Shown: one piece after another, positions 53,005-61,906 of the stretch | How the letters are laid out: every line of letters begins with the position of its first letter | Numbering within the stretch: the stretch's first letter is position 1 | Source of the DNA: Peptoniphilus harei | GTDB taxonomy: Bacteria; Bacillota; Clostridia; Tissierellales; Peptoniphilaceae | DNA length: 64,000 nucleotides | Assembly (NCBI RefSeq): GCF_900454685.1 | Contig: NZ_UATM01000032.1 | Location: 1,612,001 to 1,676,000, forward strand | Direction: 5' to 3' | Position numbers and translations under genes: made by a program | Notes under the pieces: generated by a model | Told to the model about the DNA's origin: nothing | Database searches by the model: none | What the model saw: only the letters and a program-made list of their open reading frames with translations

Positions 53005-53805
53005 CTAATCATTTAAATTTTCATAAGCCTTATTTACAATTTCTTTTGCATCAAAAGTTTCGGAAGATTCTCCGTAATTTGACAAGTATATTAAAAATTC
53101 TATGTTTCCACTTGTTCCCTTAATTGGAGAATTTGTCAAAGCCTTTATATTAAGGCCTAGTTCTCCTGCAAGGTCAATTATTTTTTCTATAACCTCAATA
53201 TGTACTTTTTTGTCTCTTACGATTCCACCCTTGCCAACTTTTCCCTTGCCAGCTTCAAATTGTGGCTTTACAAGGGCAACAATTTCACCTTCCGGTCCCA
53301 AGATGTCCTTGGCAACAGGAAGAACAAGTTCAAGTGAAATAAAGGAGACATCAATAGAAATAAAGGAAACATCTTCTTCGATTATTCCCTTGTCAAAATA
53401 CCTAATGTTAGTCCTCTCAAGAGATACAACTCTTTCATCCATCCTAAGCTTGTAGTCAAGTTGGTTGTAGCCAACATCTATGGCGTAAACTTTTTTGGCT
53501 CCGTGCTTTAACATGCAGTGGGTAAAGCCCCCAGTTGATGCACCTATATCCACACAAACTGCATCTCTAAGGTCAATTTCATAGTCATCAATCATCTTCT
53601 CAAGCTTGTGGCCACCGCGAGATACAAAGGAGTCTTCAAGTCCCTTAATGTAGATTTTTTCTTCTTCTTTAAGTTGAGTTCCAGGTTTTTCCACCCTATC
53701 TGTTCCAATAAAAACCTTGCCTTCCATTATTAGTCTCTTGGCCTTTTCTCTTGAATCAATTAGGCCCTTTTCAACTAATAAGACATCTGCTCGTTTTTTT
53801 GCCAT
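53005..53805 (-). CDS. tlyA: TlyA family rRNA 2'-O-methyltransferase
   Basis: A 266-residue protein: N-terminal S4 domain (RADVLLVEKGLIDSREKAKR), then an RrmJ-like SAM methyltransferase with VDIGASTGGFTHCML near 92 and VKPQFEAGKGKVGKGGIVRD near 185. In mycobacteria TlyA methylates 16S and 23S rRNA; the old 'hemolysin' label is doubtful. Its ATG overlaps the ispA stop (TAATG) and recN follows after 7 bp. argR and nadK, often between tlyA and recN in Clostridia, are absent. Confidence 0.94.
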   Translation of the reverse strand: MAKKRADVLLVEKGLIDSREKAKRLIMEGKVFIGTDRVEKPGTQLKEEEKIYIKGLEDSFVSRGGHKLEKMIDDYEIDLRDAVCVDIGASTGGFTHCMLKHGAKKVYAIDVGYNQLDYKLRMDERVVSLERTNIRYFDKGIIEEDVSFISIDVSFISLELVLPVAKDILGPEGEIVALVKPQFEAGKGKVGKGGIVRDKKVHIEVIEKIIDLAGELGLNIKALTNSPIKGTSGNIEFLIYLSNYGESSETFDAKEIVNKAYENLND

Positions 53806-54662
53806 TACCTACTCCTATTTACTAATTTGGCTGCAAAAGATTTTAATGCATCCTCTTTAAGTTCAAGACCATCTAGGGCATCATAGGCTCCATTAGTTAA
53901 GTCGATAATTTCATTTTGAAGGTCTTCCTTGTCCTTAAATAGGAGCATGTTGATTTCGCCACTGTCTGGGTCCTTTTCTTCATCTAAGAGATCATCTTCA
54001 AATTGGTAGGCAATACCAATGTATTCACCAAACTTTGCAAGCTTAGTAATGTTGTCTGGATCAAGACCTGCTACAATACCTCCAACTACAACTGATGCCT
54101 TAATTAGGGCTCCAGTCTTTAGCTTATACATATTTTCGCAGTCATCCTCTGTGTAATCTGAAACGTCTCTGTCAATATCAATAGTTTGACCACCAATCAT
54201 CCCATTAACACCTGTAGCGTTGTAGATATATTTCATGGCCCTCATAGCACGCTTTAAGTCTTCAGGATCTTCAATATTTTCAATATGTCTTAAGAGAATT
54301 TCCATAGACATATTTAGAAGTCCATCGCCAGCAAGGATCGCAATCCCTTCAGAATAAACCTTGTGGTTAGTTGGCTTATCTCTTCTAAAGTCATCATCAT
54401 CCATAGCTGGCAGATCATCGTGAACAAGTGAATAAGTGTGAATCATTTCAATTGCAGCTGCAAAAGGTAGTATTTTATCCAAAGATTCATCTGAAAATTC
54501 ACAAAAACTTATTAAACAAAAAAGGGGTCTTATCCTTTTACCACCAGAAAACAAGGAATACTTAATAGAGTCAATAACCTTGTGTTGGGGACTGTTGTCG
54601 TACTCAAGTAAGGAGCTCAAATAATTATTAAATTTTTCTAGCAAATTATCGAAATCTCTCAT
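53805..54662 (-). CDS. ispA: Polyprenyl (farnesyl) diphosphate synthase
   Basis: A 285-residue trans-prenyltransferase. The first aspartate-rich motif DDLPAMDDDDFRRDKPTNH lies near residue 82, GGKRIRP near 40, the second motif FEDDLLDEEKD near 222. It condenses IPP with DMAPP/GPP, giving FPP. I start it at the ATG of 54660-54662 (MRDFDNLLEK); a longer reading to 54701 lies wholly within xseB. It overlaps the xseB end by 17 bp. The usual neighbour dxs is missing, yet ispH at 43 kb shows that the MEP pathway exists. Confidence 0.95.
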   Translation of the reverse strand: MRDFDNLLEKFNNYLSSLLEYDNSPQHKVIDSIKYSLFSGGKRIRPLFCLISFCEFSDESLDKILPFAAAIEMIHTYSLVHDDLPAMDDDDFRRDKPTNHKVYSEGIAILAGDGLLNMSMEILLRHIENIEDPEDLKRAMRAMKYIYNATGVNGMIGGQTIDIDRDVSDYTEDDCENMYKLKTGALIKASVVVGGIVAGLDPDNITKLAKFGEYIGIAYQFEDDLLDEEKDPDSGEINMLLFKDKEDLQNEIIDLTNGAYDALDGLELKEDALKSFAAKLVNRSR

Positions 54663-54870
54663 CTTTTTTGTCCTCAATAAATTCTGAATTTTCTTCTGCA
54701 ATAGTTTTAATCTTGCCCTCGTAGGCCTTTAAGGTATTGTTTAAGTACTTATAAAGCTCAATTCCCTTTTCGTATTTTTTTATGGAATCTTCGAGACTAA
54801 TGTCCTTAGACTCAAGTTCCCTTATTATATTTTCAAGCTCCCTAAAGGAACTTTCATAATCTCTTTCCAT
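54646..54870 (-). CDS. xseB: Exodeoxyribonuclease VII small subunit
   Basis: A 74-residue helical protein with the family pattern YESSFRELENIIRELESKDISLEDSIKKYEKGIELYK, wound as a coiled coil around XseA. Exonuclease VII degrades single-stranded DNA from both ends. Its ATG directly abuts the xseA stop codon, and GAGG lies upstream. The C-terminus overlaps ispA. Size is normal. Confidence 0.95.
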   Translation of the reverse strand: MERDYESSFRELENIIRELESKDISLEDSIKKYEKGIELYKYLNNTLKAYEGKIKTIAEENSEFIEDKKDERFR

Positions 54871-56322
54871 TTAATCCCTCACTTCCACTTTTTGAACCTT
54901 GGATTCTACTTGGCCATCCTTAAATTTTAAAGAAATAAGATCTCCCGGTCTTGCTTCTCTTGCAGACTTAAGACTTTTTCCATCTTCTGTCAGGATTTCA
55001 ACCTTATTTATCTTTTCAAAGGCCGAATCAAGTCCCATCTTTAATAGGTTTAGCCTATTTCTTTCATTTTTTAACCTAGTACTTAAGTCATAAGAGCAAA
55101 GAAACTTCTCAAAACTCTTAACTTTCCTATGATTATCATTGACATAAGTCTTAAAATAATAATTTAAGAGTTTTTTATCAAAATTTAGACTCTCTTTGTC
55201 CTTGTTAATCCTAGAATTTATATTTATAGAAATATTTTTTAGCCTGTAGGAATAATTTTCAAGATTCTTGGACTTTTTTAACTTAAAATTCCCCAGATAA
55301 AACTTTTTCTCCTGAAGGTCATACTCATGGTCCTCAATAATTTTTTTTATAGAGGAATTTAAAAGTACATGAGCCCTTAAGAGGTCTCTAGTCCTTTCAT
55401 TTATCTTATAAACTTGGTTTTTTATAGAAATATTTTTGTATAGATTTAAGAGCCTTAATCTATTGAAATCAAGTCTCCTATCCATGAGATTTTTTAGCTG
55501 AGACTTTTTCTTCTCGAGTTCAGAAAAAATTTCATTCTCACTAATAGTCACAAGTTCAGCTGCATTAGTCGGAGTTGCCGCCCTCATATCTGCTACAAAA
55601 TCACAAATAGTGTAGTCTACCTCGTGACCCACAGCAGAAATCACTGGGATTTTTGATGCAAAAATTTCCCTTGCAAGACCTTCATCATTAAAGACAAAGA
55701 GGTCTTCAAAGCTTCCTCCACCTCTGGCAATAATTATTGTGTCTACTGGCTCTTCTTGGTTAAAATATTTCACACCAGAAATTAAAGTTTCAGCTGCATA
55801 GGCTCCCTGAACAAGACTTGGATAAATAAAAACATCACAAGTCTTATTGCGTTTCCTAAAAATATTTATAACATCCTCAATGGCTGCACCACTAGTCGAT
55901 GTAATAAGTCCAATCCTCGATGGATACTTCTTTAATCTCTTCTTGTGGCTAGGGTCAAAAAGTCCCTCCTTAGAGAGTTTTTCTTTAAGATCCAGGTACT
56001 CCTGGTAGAGATTGCCCTTGCCATCAAGTTCTAATTGGCTAATATATAAAAAAACCCTGCCACTTCTATCGTAGTAAGTGACAGTTCCCTTTGCCATAAC
56101 CTTTGCCCCATCGAATATATTACTTTTTATATCCTCTTGGCTTGCCATAGCATCAATACGGGCAAATTTATCCTTGAGAGAAAAATAAATATTTCCATTC
56201 TTGTGGTAATTTAAATTAGTAATCTCCCCAGTGACCTTAATGTCCCTTAGGATATAGTCCATTGAGATTAGCTTTTTGATGTAATTATTCAGTTCACTTA
56301 CATTAAAAGCAGACTTTGCCAA
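54871..56322 (-). CDS. xseA: Exodeoxyribonuclease VII large subunit
   Basis: A 483-residue catalytic subunit. The N-terminal OB fold (NVSELNNYIKKL, VTGEITNLNYHKNGNIYFSLKD) is followed by the catalytic region with RIGLITSTSGAAIEDVI near 137, IIARGGGSFEDLF near 198 and SAVGHEVDYTICDFVADMRAATPTNAAE near 228-255, then a long coiled-coil stretch. The start is a TTG (56320-56322) with GGAG eight bases upstream. It lies between nusB (1-bp gap) and xseB. Confidence 0.97.
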   Translation of the reverse strand: MAKSAFNVSELNNYIKKLISMDYILRDIKVTGEITNLNYHKNGNIYFSLKDKFARIDAMASQEDIKSNIFDGAKVMAKGTVTYYDRSGRVFLYISQLELDGKGNLYQEYLDLKEKLSKEGLFDPSHKKRLKKYPSRIGLITSTSGAAIEDVINIFRKRNKTCDVFIYPSLVQGAYAAETLISGVKYFNQEEPVDTIIIARGGGSFEDLFVFNDEGLAREIFASKIPVISAVGHEVDYTICDFVADMRAATPTNAAELVTISENEIFSELEKKKSQLKNLMDRRLDFNRLRLLNLYKNISIKNQVYKINERTRDLLRAHVLLNSSIKKIIEDHEYDLQEKKFYLGNFKLKKSKNLENYSYRLKNISININSRINKDKESLNFDKKLLNYYFKTYVNDNHRKVKSFEKFLCSYDLSTRLKNERNRLNLLKMGLDSAFEKINKVEILTEDGKSLKSAREARPGDLISLKFKDGQVESKVQKVEVRD

Positions 56323-56323
56323 A

Positions 56324-56722
56324 TTAAAAACTCCTGTAAATTGTTCCCAAAATTCCGTTTATAAATTTAGGTGCTTCGTCAGAACTATAAAGTCTTGCAA
56401 TTTCAACAGCTTCATTAATAGAAACCTCTTCAGGGATATCATCCTTGTAGAGAAATTCGTAGACAGCAACCCTAAGGATTTGCCTGTCAACCTTGGCAAG
56501 TCTTGCCATAGTCCAGCCCTTTAAATTTTTTTCTATTGTCTCATCAACTACTTCAAGCTTGTCCAAAATATCTGGAACTACCCTATTGATGTAATCAACT
56601 TCATCCCCTTGGAAGTTATTGTTTTCCATAAAAACTTCTAGCTTGTCAGTAGAGAAGTCATTATTTATATCCATGGCGAAAAGGGCCTGCATGGCCCCTA
56701 TTCTTGCTCTCTTCCTACTCAT
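56324..56722 (-). CDS. nusB: Transcription antitermination factor NusB
   Basis: A 132-residue all-helical RNA-binding protein that, with S10 (NusE), drives rRNA antitermination. It begins SRKRARIGAMQALFAMD and ends with the conserved VDRQILRVAVYEFLY... SINEAVEIARLYSSDEAPKFINGILG pattern. It overlaps the Asp23 gene by ATGA. The asp23-nusB-xseA-xseB-ispA order is standard in Firmicutes. Confidence 0.96.
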   Translation of the reverse strand: MSRKRARIGAMQALFAMDINNDFSTDKLEVFMENNNFQGDEVDYINRVVPDILDKLEVVDETIEKNLKGWTMARLAKVDRQILRVAVYEFLYKDDIPEEVSINEAVEIARLYSSDEAPKFINGILGTIYRSF

Positions 56723-57105
56723 TTGACAACAGTCTTTTCAGAATTTTTTACAGCAATCCCTGAAATGTGAACATTGACTTCTACAACATCAAAGTCTGTC
56801 ATATTCTCAATTGCTTCCTTAACTTCTTCTTGTACCTTTTCAGATACTTCAACAATTTTTATTCCGTACTCAATAGTAATATATACATCTACAATAGTTT
56901 CTTTTTCGCCAATATTGACTCTAACGCCCTTATTGAAATTTTTTGTATTTAAAATGTCAGTAACTTGAGACTTGAAGTTAGATCCAACCTTAACAACACC
57001 ATCAACACTTTCAGCTGCAACTGATGCAACTGTAGCGATAACATCTTCAGAAATCTTAACTTGACCTTCTGCCTCATTACCATTAACAAGATATTTATTA
57101 TCCAC
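56719..57105 (-). CDS. Asp23/Gls24 family envelope stress protein
   Basis: A 128-residue Asp23-family protein: GQVKISEDVIATVASVAAESVDGVVKV near residue 15 and VDVYITIEYGIKIVEVSEKVQEEVK near 70. Family members are small soluble proteins that sit at the membrane or take part in envelope and alkaline stress. The start is a GTG (57103-57105) seven bases after GGAGG. It heads the 12.7-kb operon that runs to the BaiN-like gene and has a strong promoter. Confidence 0.93.
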   Translation of the reverse strand: MDNKYLVNGNEAEGQVKISEDVIATVASVAAESVDGVVKVGSNFKSQVTDILNTKNFNKGVRVNIGEKETIVDVYITIEYGIKIVEVSEKVQEEVKEAIENMTDFDVVEVNVHISGIAVKNSEKTVVK

Positions 57106-57132
57106 TATTACACCTCCAAATTAACTAAAATA

Positions 57133-57161
57133 ATTATACCAAATACTTCTTATATTATCAA
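57133..57161 (-). promoter_or_regulatory. Promoter of the asp23-nusB operon
   Basis: TTGATA (57156-57161), a 17-bp spacer and TATAAT (57133-57138) preceded by TGG (extended -10). About 20 nt of leader before the GTG start. Confidence 0.8.
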
Positions 57162-57261
57162 TTTATTGCACTTTGCATGACTTTTTTTGGAAGATATTTA
57201 ATAGTAAATTAGACTTGCAAATGTGCTTGCAATTTTATAAGAATTTATTAAAAAATAACTA

Positions 57262-57560
57262 ACTAAATTGAAAACGAAATTGAAAATTTATTATGAGCCC
57301 ATAAAAATTTTTAAAATCCTTATTAAAGATTGACTAAGATTTTATTGTAACTTCTTAAAAATTTGTAAGCTTGTAATTAAATAGTAAGCAAGAAATAATT
57401 ATGAAGTCTTTAAAAATTATAAAATTCTTATTAATAAGCAAGTATGAATTTATTATGAAGTCTGTAAAAATTTGTGAGCCAATAACAAAAAGCTTTTTAA
57501 CAATATTGAGGTGATGATAAAAAAATATGACCTATAAAAATTTTATAAAAAATTATTTAT
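57262..57560. repeat. Decayed 18-nt-periodic repeat region
   Basis: No gene fits this spacer between truA and the asp23 promoter. Cores such as GAGCC (57295), AACTT (57349), AAGCT (57367), AAGTC (57404 and 57458) and GAGCC (57476) recur at about 17-19 nt, in A/T-rich units like those at 34596-34757. Short open runs give similar hexapeptides (IYYEPI, NNYEVF, KNYKIL, IYYEVC). The periodicity is imperfect, which suggests an older copy. Confidence 0.55.
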
Positions 57561-57593
57561 AAGCTTGTAAGTCCTAAGTCGCTAAAATTTAAA

Positions 57594-57614
57594 ATAAAAA
57601 AAGCCCGAGGACTT
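57594..57614 (-). terminator. truA terminator
   Basis: A short minus-strand hairpin AAGTC / GGCTT with loop CTCG, overlapping the truA stop codon and followed by a long U tract. Confidence 0.65.
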
Positions 57615-58347
57615 AATACTTGACGTCTAACAAGTATAGTCCACAGGCAGGTGCTGTTGGTCCAGCGGCCTTTCGAGTTTTTTTCTCCAAGGCTTCCTTC
57701 ATATATTCAATTTCTCTTTGACCCCGTCCTATCTCGAGGACAGTTCCTGTTACAATTCTTATCATATTTTTTAAAAAGGCTTTTGCTACAAAGTCAAAAT
57801 ACAAAAAGTCTCCATCTTCAATGACATCTATTCGATCAATGGACCTTATGGAGTCCTTGACTATGGCCCCTTTTCCCATAAAGGAGTTGAAGTCGTGCTC
57901 TCCTATTAAGTAAGAAAGAGCCTTCCTCATCCTATCTGGGTCCACTTCATAGGGATATTCATAGGCACGATTGCGTAAGAGGGCATGCCTATATCTTGAC
58001 CTGTGAACTACGTAACGATATTTTTTTAATCTTGCATCATATCTTGCGTGAAAATCATCTGGAACATACCTTGCTTCAACAACTGAAACATCTTCTGGCA
58101 GGTTAAAGTTCAAAACCTTAGGGAGATTTCCTATATCAATTGTGGTATCAGAATAAAAATTTGCGTATTGTCCCTCAGCGTGAACTCCCTTGTCAGTTCT
58201 TCCTGCATAAAAAATCTTCACAGGATGTTTGACAGTTTTTTCAATTCCAAGATTTATTTCTCCCTCAACAGTCCTCTCATCTGGTTGCATCTGAAATCCG
58301 TGAAAGTTAGTCCCGTCGTAGTTAATTTTTATTAAAATATTTTTCAT
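57613..58347 (-). CDS. truA: tRNA pseudouridine synthase A
   Basis: A 244-residue pseudouridine synthase for positions 38-40 of tRNA anticodon stems. The catalytic Asp is in FYAGRTDKGVHAEGQ near residue 51; other family segments are MRKALSYLIGEHDFNSFMG near 138 and FVAKAFLKNMIRIVTG near 187. It overlaps the ecfT end by ATGA. It closes the ecfA1-ecfA2-ecfT-truA operon, an order conserved in Firmicutes. Confidence 0.97.
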   Translation of the reverse strand: MKNILIKINYDGTNFHGFQMQPDERTVEGEINLGIEKTVKHPVKIFYAGRTDKGVHAEGQYANFYSDTTIDIGNLPKVLNFNLPEDVSVVEARYVPDDFHARYDARLKKYRYVVHRSRYRHALLRNRAYEYPYEVDPDRMRKALSYLIGEHDFNSFMGKGAIVKDSIRSIDRIDVIEDGDFLYFDFVAKAFLKNMIRIVTGTVLEIGRGQREIEYMKEALEKKTRKAAGPTAPACGLYLLDVKY

Positions 58348-59141
58348 ATCTTAGAAACCACAACTATTATGCCAAAGAAGATTAGGTTGCCAATAAATAA
58401 GATGACATCTTTCTTCACGATCTTTGAGGCATTCATCTTTGTCCTGCCATCTCCACCTCTGTAACATCTTGCTTCCATGGCTGTGGCAAGTTCTTCTGCC
58501 CTCCTAAAGGAGTTAATGAAAAGTGGAACAAGGAGTGGAACTAAGTTTTTCGCACGCTTGATTATATTTCCTGACTCAAAGTCTGCTCCTCTTGCCATTT
58601 GTGCCTTCATAATCTTGTCAGTTTCTTCTATAAGTGTTGGAATAAACCTAAGGGCAATTGTCATCATCATGGCAATCTCGTGACTTGGAACTCCAATCTT
58701 CCTAAAAGGCCTTAAGAGCGATTCTATCCCATCAGTTAGTTCTATTGGCGAAGTTGTATAAGTTAATAAACTTGTACCAAGAACTAAGAGGATTAGTCTT
58801 ATTCCCATAAAGACAGCAAGGTTTACCCCTTCTTTTGAAATTTTTAAAAATCCAAAAGTGTAAATTGCTTCTCCAGGCGTGAAAAATAAGTTAATTATAA
58901 ATGTAACGAGGATAATCCACTTCAGTGGCTTTAATCCCTTTAGGACCATTCCAAGTGGTAGCTTGGCGTTAACTATAATTAAAAGTAAGTATAAAACTAC
59001 TGGTATATACATGAAAACTGATTTTATAAAGAAGAGTGAACATATAAATAAAATCATTGTTATCATTTTTAATTTTGGGTCATACTTGTGGACGGCACTT
59101 TCACCAGGAAAATATTGGCCAATTGTTATATCTTTAAACAT
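58344..59141 (-). CDS. ecfT: ECF transporter transmembrane subunit EcfT
   Basis: A 265-residue membrane subunit with about five to six helices and the two cytoplasmic coupling motifs AQMARGAD near 182 and [10 protein letters not shown] near 223 that contact the ATPases. It pairs with different S components for vitamins or metals. I start it at the ATG of 59139-59141, six bases after AGAGGTG; a GTG three codons earlier lies inside the SD. It overlaps the ecfA2 end by 8 bp. Confidence 0.95.
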   Translation of the reverse strand: MFKDITIGQYFPGESAVHKYDPKLKMITMILFICSLFFIKSVFMYIPVVLYLLLIIVNAKLPLGMVLKGLKPLKWIILVTFIINLFFTPGEAIYTFGFLKISKEGVNLAVFMGIRLILLVLGTSLLTYTTSPIELTDGIESLLRPFRKIGVPSHEIAMMMTIALRFIPTLIEETDKIMKAQMARGADFESGNIIKRAKNLVPLLVPLFINSFRRAEELATAMEARCYRGGDGRTKMNASKIVKKDVILFIGNLIFFGIIVVVSKI

Positions 59142-60000
59142 TAGAAGCACCTCTCAAATATTTTTTTAGAGACTCCTTGGCCTCTTCCACAGTTATGGCA
59201 TCCTCGTTGATGTCTAGACCCTTCTTCTTTAAAGTCCTCATAAGAGAAGTTATTTGTGGAATCCCAAGTCCAACTCCAAGAAGCTTATCTTCCTCTCTAA
59301 AGATATCTCTTGGCTCTCCATCTAAAAAGACTTTACCCTTATCAAGGACAACTATTCTCTCAGCAATTTTCGCCACGTCTTCCATGGAGTGGGAAACTAA
59401 AATTACTGTCATCTTCCTCTTTTCATGAATGCTTTTTATTTCACTTAGGATTTCGTCACGACCCCTTGGGTCAAGACCTGCTGTTGGCTCATCAAGTATT
59501 AAAACTTTTGGCTCCATGGCAAGGACACCTGCTATGGCCACCCTTCTTTTTAAACCTCCAGAAAGTTCAAAGGGTGACTTGTCCTTATAAGTTTTATAGT
59601 CGAGCCCAACTGACTCCATAGAAGACTTTACCCTCTCTTGAACTTCTTCATCACTTATATCCAGGTTTTTTGGTCCAAAGGCAATGTCTCTTTCAATGGT
59701 TTCTTCAAAAAGTTGGTATTCTGGATATTGAAAGACTAAGCCAACTTTTTTTCTAAGGTCAGTTAAATTTGCTCCAGACTTATCAACCCTTGTTCCATCA
59801 ATAATAATTTCCCCAGATGATGGCTTCAAAAGTCCATTTAGGTGTTGGATAAAGGTTGACTTGCCTGAACCAGTGTGACCAATGAGGCCAATGAATTCAT
59901 TCTCTTCGACTTTTAAGCTGATGTCATCAACAGCCTTCTTCTCAAAAGGGAGGCCCTCGCTATAGATATGTGTTAAGTTGTTAATTTCTATTAGTGACAT
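59134..60000 (-). CDS. ecfA2: ECF transporter ATPase EcfA2
   Basis: A 288-residue ABC ATPase: Walker [13 protein letters not shown] near 36, Q-loop [12 protein letters not shown] near 90, signature LSGGLKRR near 144, Walker [13 protein letters not shown] near 165 and the switch His in LVSHSMED. It hydrolyses ATP with EcfA1 to power vitamin uptake. It overlaps the ecfA1 end by 10 bp and ecfT by 8 bp. Confidence 0.96.
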   Translation of the reverse strand: MSLIEINNLTHIYSEGLPFEKKAVDDISLKVEENEFIGLIGHTGSGKSTFIQHLNGLLKPSSGEIIIDGTRVDKSGANLTDLRKKVGLVFQYPEYQLFEETIERDIAFGPKNLDISDEEVQERVKSSMESVGLDYKTYKDKSPFELSGGLKRRVAIAGVLAMEPKVLILDEPTAGLDPRGRDEILSEIKSIHEKRKMTVILVSHSMEDVAKIAERIVVLDKGKVFLDGEPRDIFREEDKLLGVGLGIPQITSLMRTLKKKGLDINEDAITVEEAKESLKKYLRGASNV

Positions 60001-60815
60001 ATTTCCTTCACCATTTCTTCTATATTTAAAACTTCCCCAGAAATATCAAAGCCATCTTTTTTTAGTTCATAGGCAAGTTCTGTTACTTGGGGCACATCAA
60101 GGCCAAGTCCCTTGATCTTGTCCACTTGAGAAAAAACTTCTCTTGGAGTCCCACTTAGGACCATGTTGCCATCTTCCATTACAACAACCCTGTCGCTAAT
60201 GGCCGCCTCTTCCATGTAGTGGGTTATTAAGATTATTGTCTTTCCCTCTTCCTTGTTGAGTTTAACAAGAGTGTCAATTACTTCCCTCCTGCCACTTGGG
60301 TCAAGCATGGCAGTTGGCTCATCGAGAATTATATATTTAGGCGACATGGCAAGGATTCCAGCTATGGCTACTCTTTGCTTTTGTCCACCAGAAAGAAGGT
60401 GGGGTGCATTTTTTTTATATTCAGACATCCCAACATCCTCTAGGGCACTATCAACTCTTTTTCTTATTTCACCTGGTTCAATCCCCATATTTTCAGGACC
60501 GAAGGCAACTTCATCTTCAACAATAGTTGCAACTAATTGGTTGTCTGGATTTTGAAAAACCATGCCAGCAGTCCTTCTTATGTCCCAGATCTCCTCTTCA
60601 CTCTTGGTATTCATCCCATCAACAAGGACATCTCCCTGTCCTGGCAATAGGAGACCATTTATTAGTTTGGCAAGGGTAGACTTTCCAGACCCATTGTGAC
60701 CCAAGAGAGCCACAAATTCGCCTTCTTTTATTTCTAAATTTATATCTTTTAAAATCTCTTTTGCATTTTCATCTTCGTAGTCGTATTTAAAAGATAAGTT
60801 TTTTATACTAATCAT
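59991..60815 (-). CDS. ecfA1: ECF transporter ATPase EcfA1
   Basis: A 274-residue ABC ATPase with Walker [10 protein letters not shown] near 38, Q-loop [21 protein letters not shown] near 90, signature LSGGQKQR near 141, Walker [12 protein letters not shown] near 163 and LITHYMEEA. It pairs with EcfA2. First gene of the ECF-truA operon, SD AGGTGA. A TATAAT-like -10 at 60838-60843 lies upstream but its -35 is poor. Confidence 0.96.
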   Translation of the reverse strand: MISIKNLSFKYDYEDENAKEILKDINLEIKEGEFVALLGHNGSGKSTLAKLINGLLLPGQGDVLVDGMNTKSEEEIWDIRRTAGMVFQNPDNQLVATIVEDEVAFGPENMGIEPGEIRKRVDSALEDVGMSEYKKNAPHLLSGGQKQRVAIAGILAMSPKYIILDEPTAMLDPSGRREVIDTLVKLNKEEGKTIILITHYMEEAAISDRVVVMEDGNMVLSGTPREVFSQVDKIKGLGLDVPQVTELAYELKKDGFDISGEVLNIEEMVKEICH

Positions 60816-60868
60816 TTTATCACCTTTATGTTAACCTATTATAAAGGATAACTTAACAAAAATCTATA

Positions 60869-61492
60869 TTATTTCTTTGACACATAGGGGTTATCTCTAA
60901 GACAAAACCTTAGAGGAAGATTTGCATCTTCGCCAGCATAATCTATTCCAATCCTCTTTGTAATTACAAGGTCTTTTTCGGGAACTTCTTCTCCTTCTCC
61001 TATGTAGAGATAATTCTTTGACAAGATTTTTCCATTTAAAGACCTATTAATTTCAAGCGCCATGGAAAGCTTCCCAGGTCCATTGCTTAGGTTCTTCCTT
61101 TGATAAGTTGATAGATCTTCATAAGCCTTTCCAAATCGATTTTTAGAAATTCCATCTAAATTTTCAAGGGGTTCTACTCCACGAATTAAAACTGCCTCTG
61201 GATGTTCTTCGTCTCTTGTCACAATATTTAATAAGTCGTACATTCCATAAATCAAGTAGACGTAGATGTGACCTCCAGGTAGATAAAGTGTCTTATTCCT
61301 ATCAGTAATCCTACCACCATAGGAGTGGCAGGCCATATCCTCAAGGCCCAAATAAGCTTCAGTTTCAACTATTTTTGCACAGAAAAAATTACCAGAAATA
61401 TTTCTGATAATTTTCTTGCCTATTAAAGATTTTGCAACTTCAACTGTATCTCTTTTGAAAAAATCATTCTCTAGAATTTTTCCAGTGGTCAT
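60869..61492 (-). CDS. mpg: 3-methyladenine DNA glycosylase (AAG/Mpg family)
   Basis: A 207-residue Mpg-type glycosylase that removes alkylated purines. Motifs are EVAKSLIGKKIIR near 18, KIVETEAYLGLEDMACHSYGG near 40 with the catalytic Glu, and GHIYVYLIYGMYDLLNIV near 73. The ATG lies 29 bp within the end of the DUF1232 gene with only a weak SD (GGAA), so it is probably coupled to it. No in-frame ATG offers a better start. Confidence 0.93.
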   Translation of the reverse strand: MTTGKILENDFFKRDTVEVAKSLIGKKIIRNISGNFFCAKIVETEAYLGLEDMACHSYGGRITDRNKTLYLPGGHIYVYLIYGMYDLLNIVTRDEEHPEAVLIRGVEPLENLDGISKNRFGKAYEDLSTYQRKNLSNGPGKLSMALEINRSLNGKILSKNYLYIGEGEEVPEKDLVITKRIGIDYAGEDANLPLRFCLRDNPYVSKK

Positions 61493-61844
61493 ACTTTTCC
61501 AATTCCTTGTCTAATTTTTTTACTATATAAGTTAGAACACTTAAGTCATCAAAGAATCCAAAGAACAAAACAAAGTCAGGAATTATATCTGCTGGATTTA
61601 AAAGATATAAAAACCCAGCCACAATTAAAATTATGTCCTTCTTTTTTACATCCCTATAATTTCCCTTGGAATAATCCATGACAAGACCCAGAGCAAGTCC
61701 AAGTTCTCGTGAAATCTTTTTAAATAAATCCATCTTATTTGTTGTAGCTGTGGATTCATGAATCACCCTATTAAGTCTATCTTTATTTTTAAAGACTTGA
61801 TTGTCATAGGGCCATAACTTTCTCAAAGTTCTATAATAATTCAA
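61464..61844 (-). CDS. DUF1232 (YkvA-like) small membrane protein
   Basis: A 126-residue protein with the DUF1232 hallmark LLNPADIIPDFVLFFGFFDDLSVL near residue 82-105, which forms a short hydrophobic hairpin. The rest is basic and soluble. The family has no known function. The start is a TTG (61842-61844) behind GGGGGAG. It overlaps the start of mpg. Confidence 0.85.
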   Translation of the reverse strand: MNYYRTLRKLWPYDNQVFKNKDRLNRVIHESTATTNKMDLFKKISRELGLALGLVMDYSKGNYRDVKKKDIILIVAGFLYLLNPADIIPDFVLFFGFFDDLSVLTYIVKKLDKELEKYDHWKNSRE

Positions 61845-61906
61845 ATTTCTCCCCCTAAGTTAAAATTTGCATTTCTCTTACTACTTTTCTTTACCCAAAA
61901 AGAGAT

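Noticed and set aside
57500..57580. Short plus-strand peptide ORFs behind GAGGTGATG
   Set aside because: They encode only about 7-11 residues, have poor SD spacing, and lie in the decayed repeat region.
60838..60843. TATAAT box upstream of ecfA1 as a promoter
   Set aside because: There is no usable -35 hexamer at 16-18 bp and no TG extension, so it is not listed as a feature.
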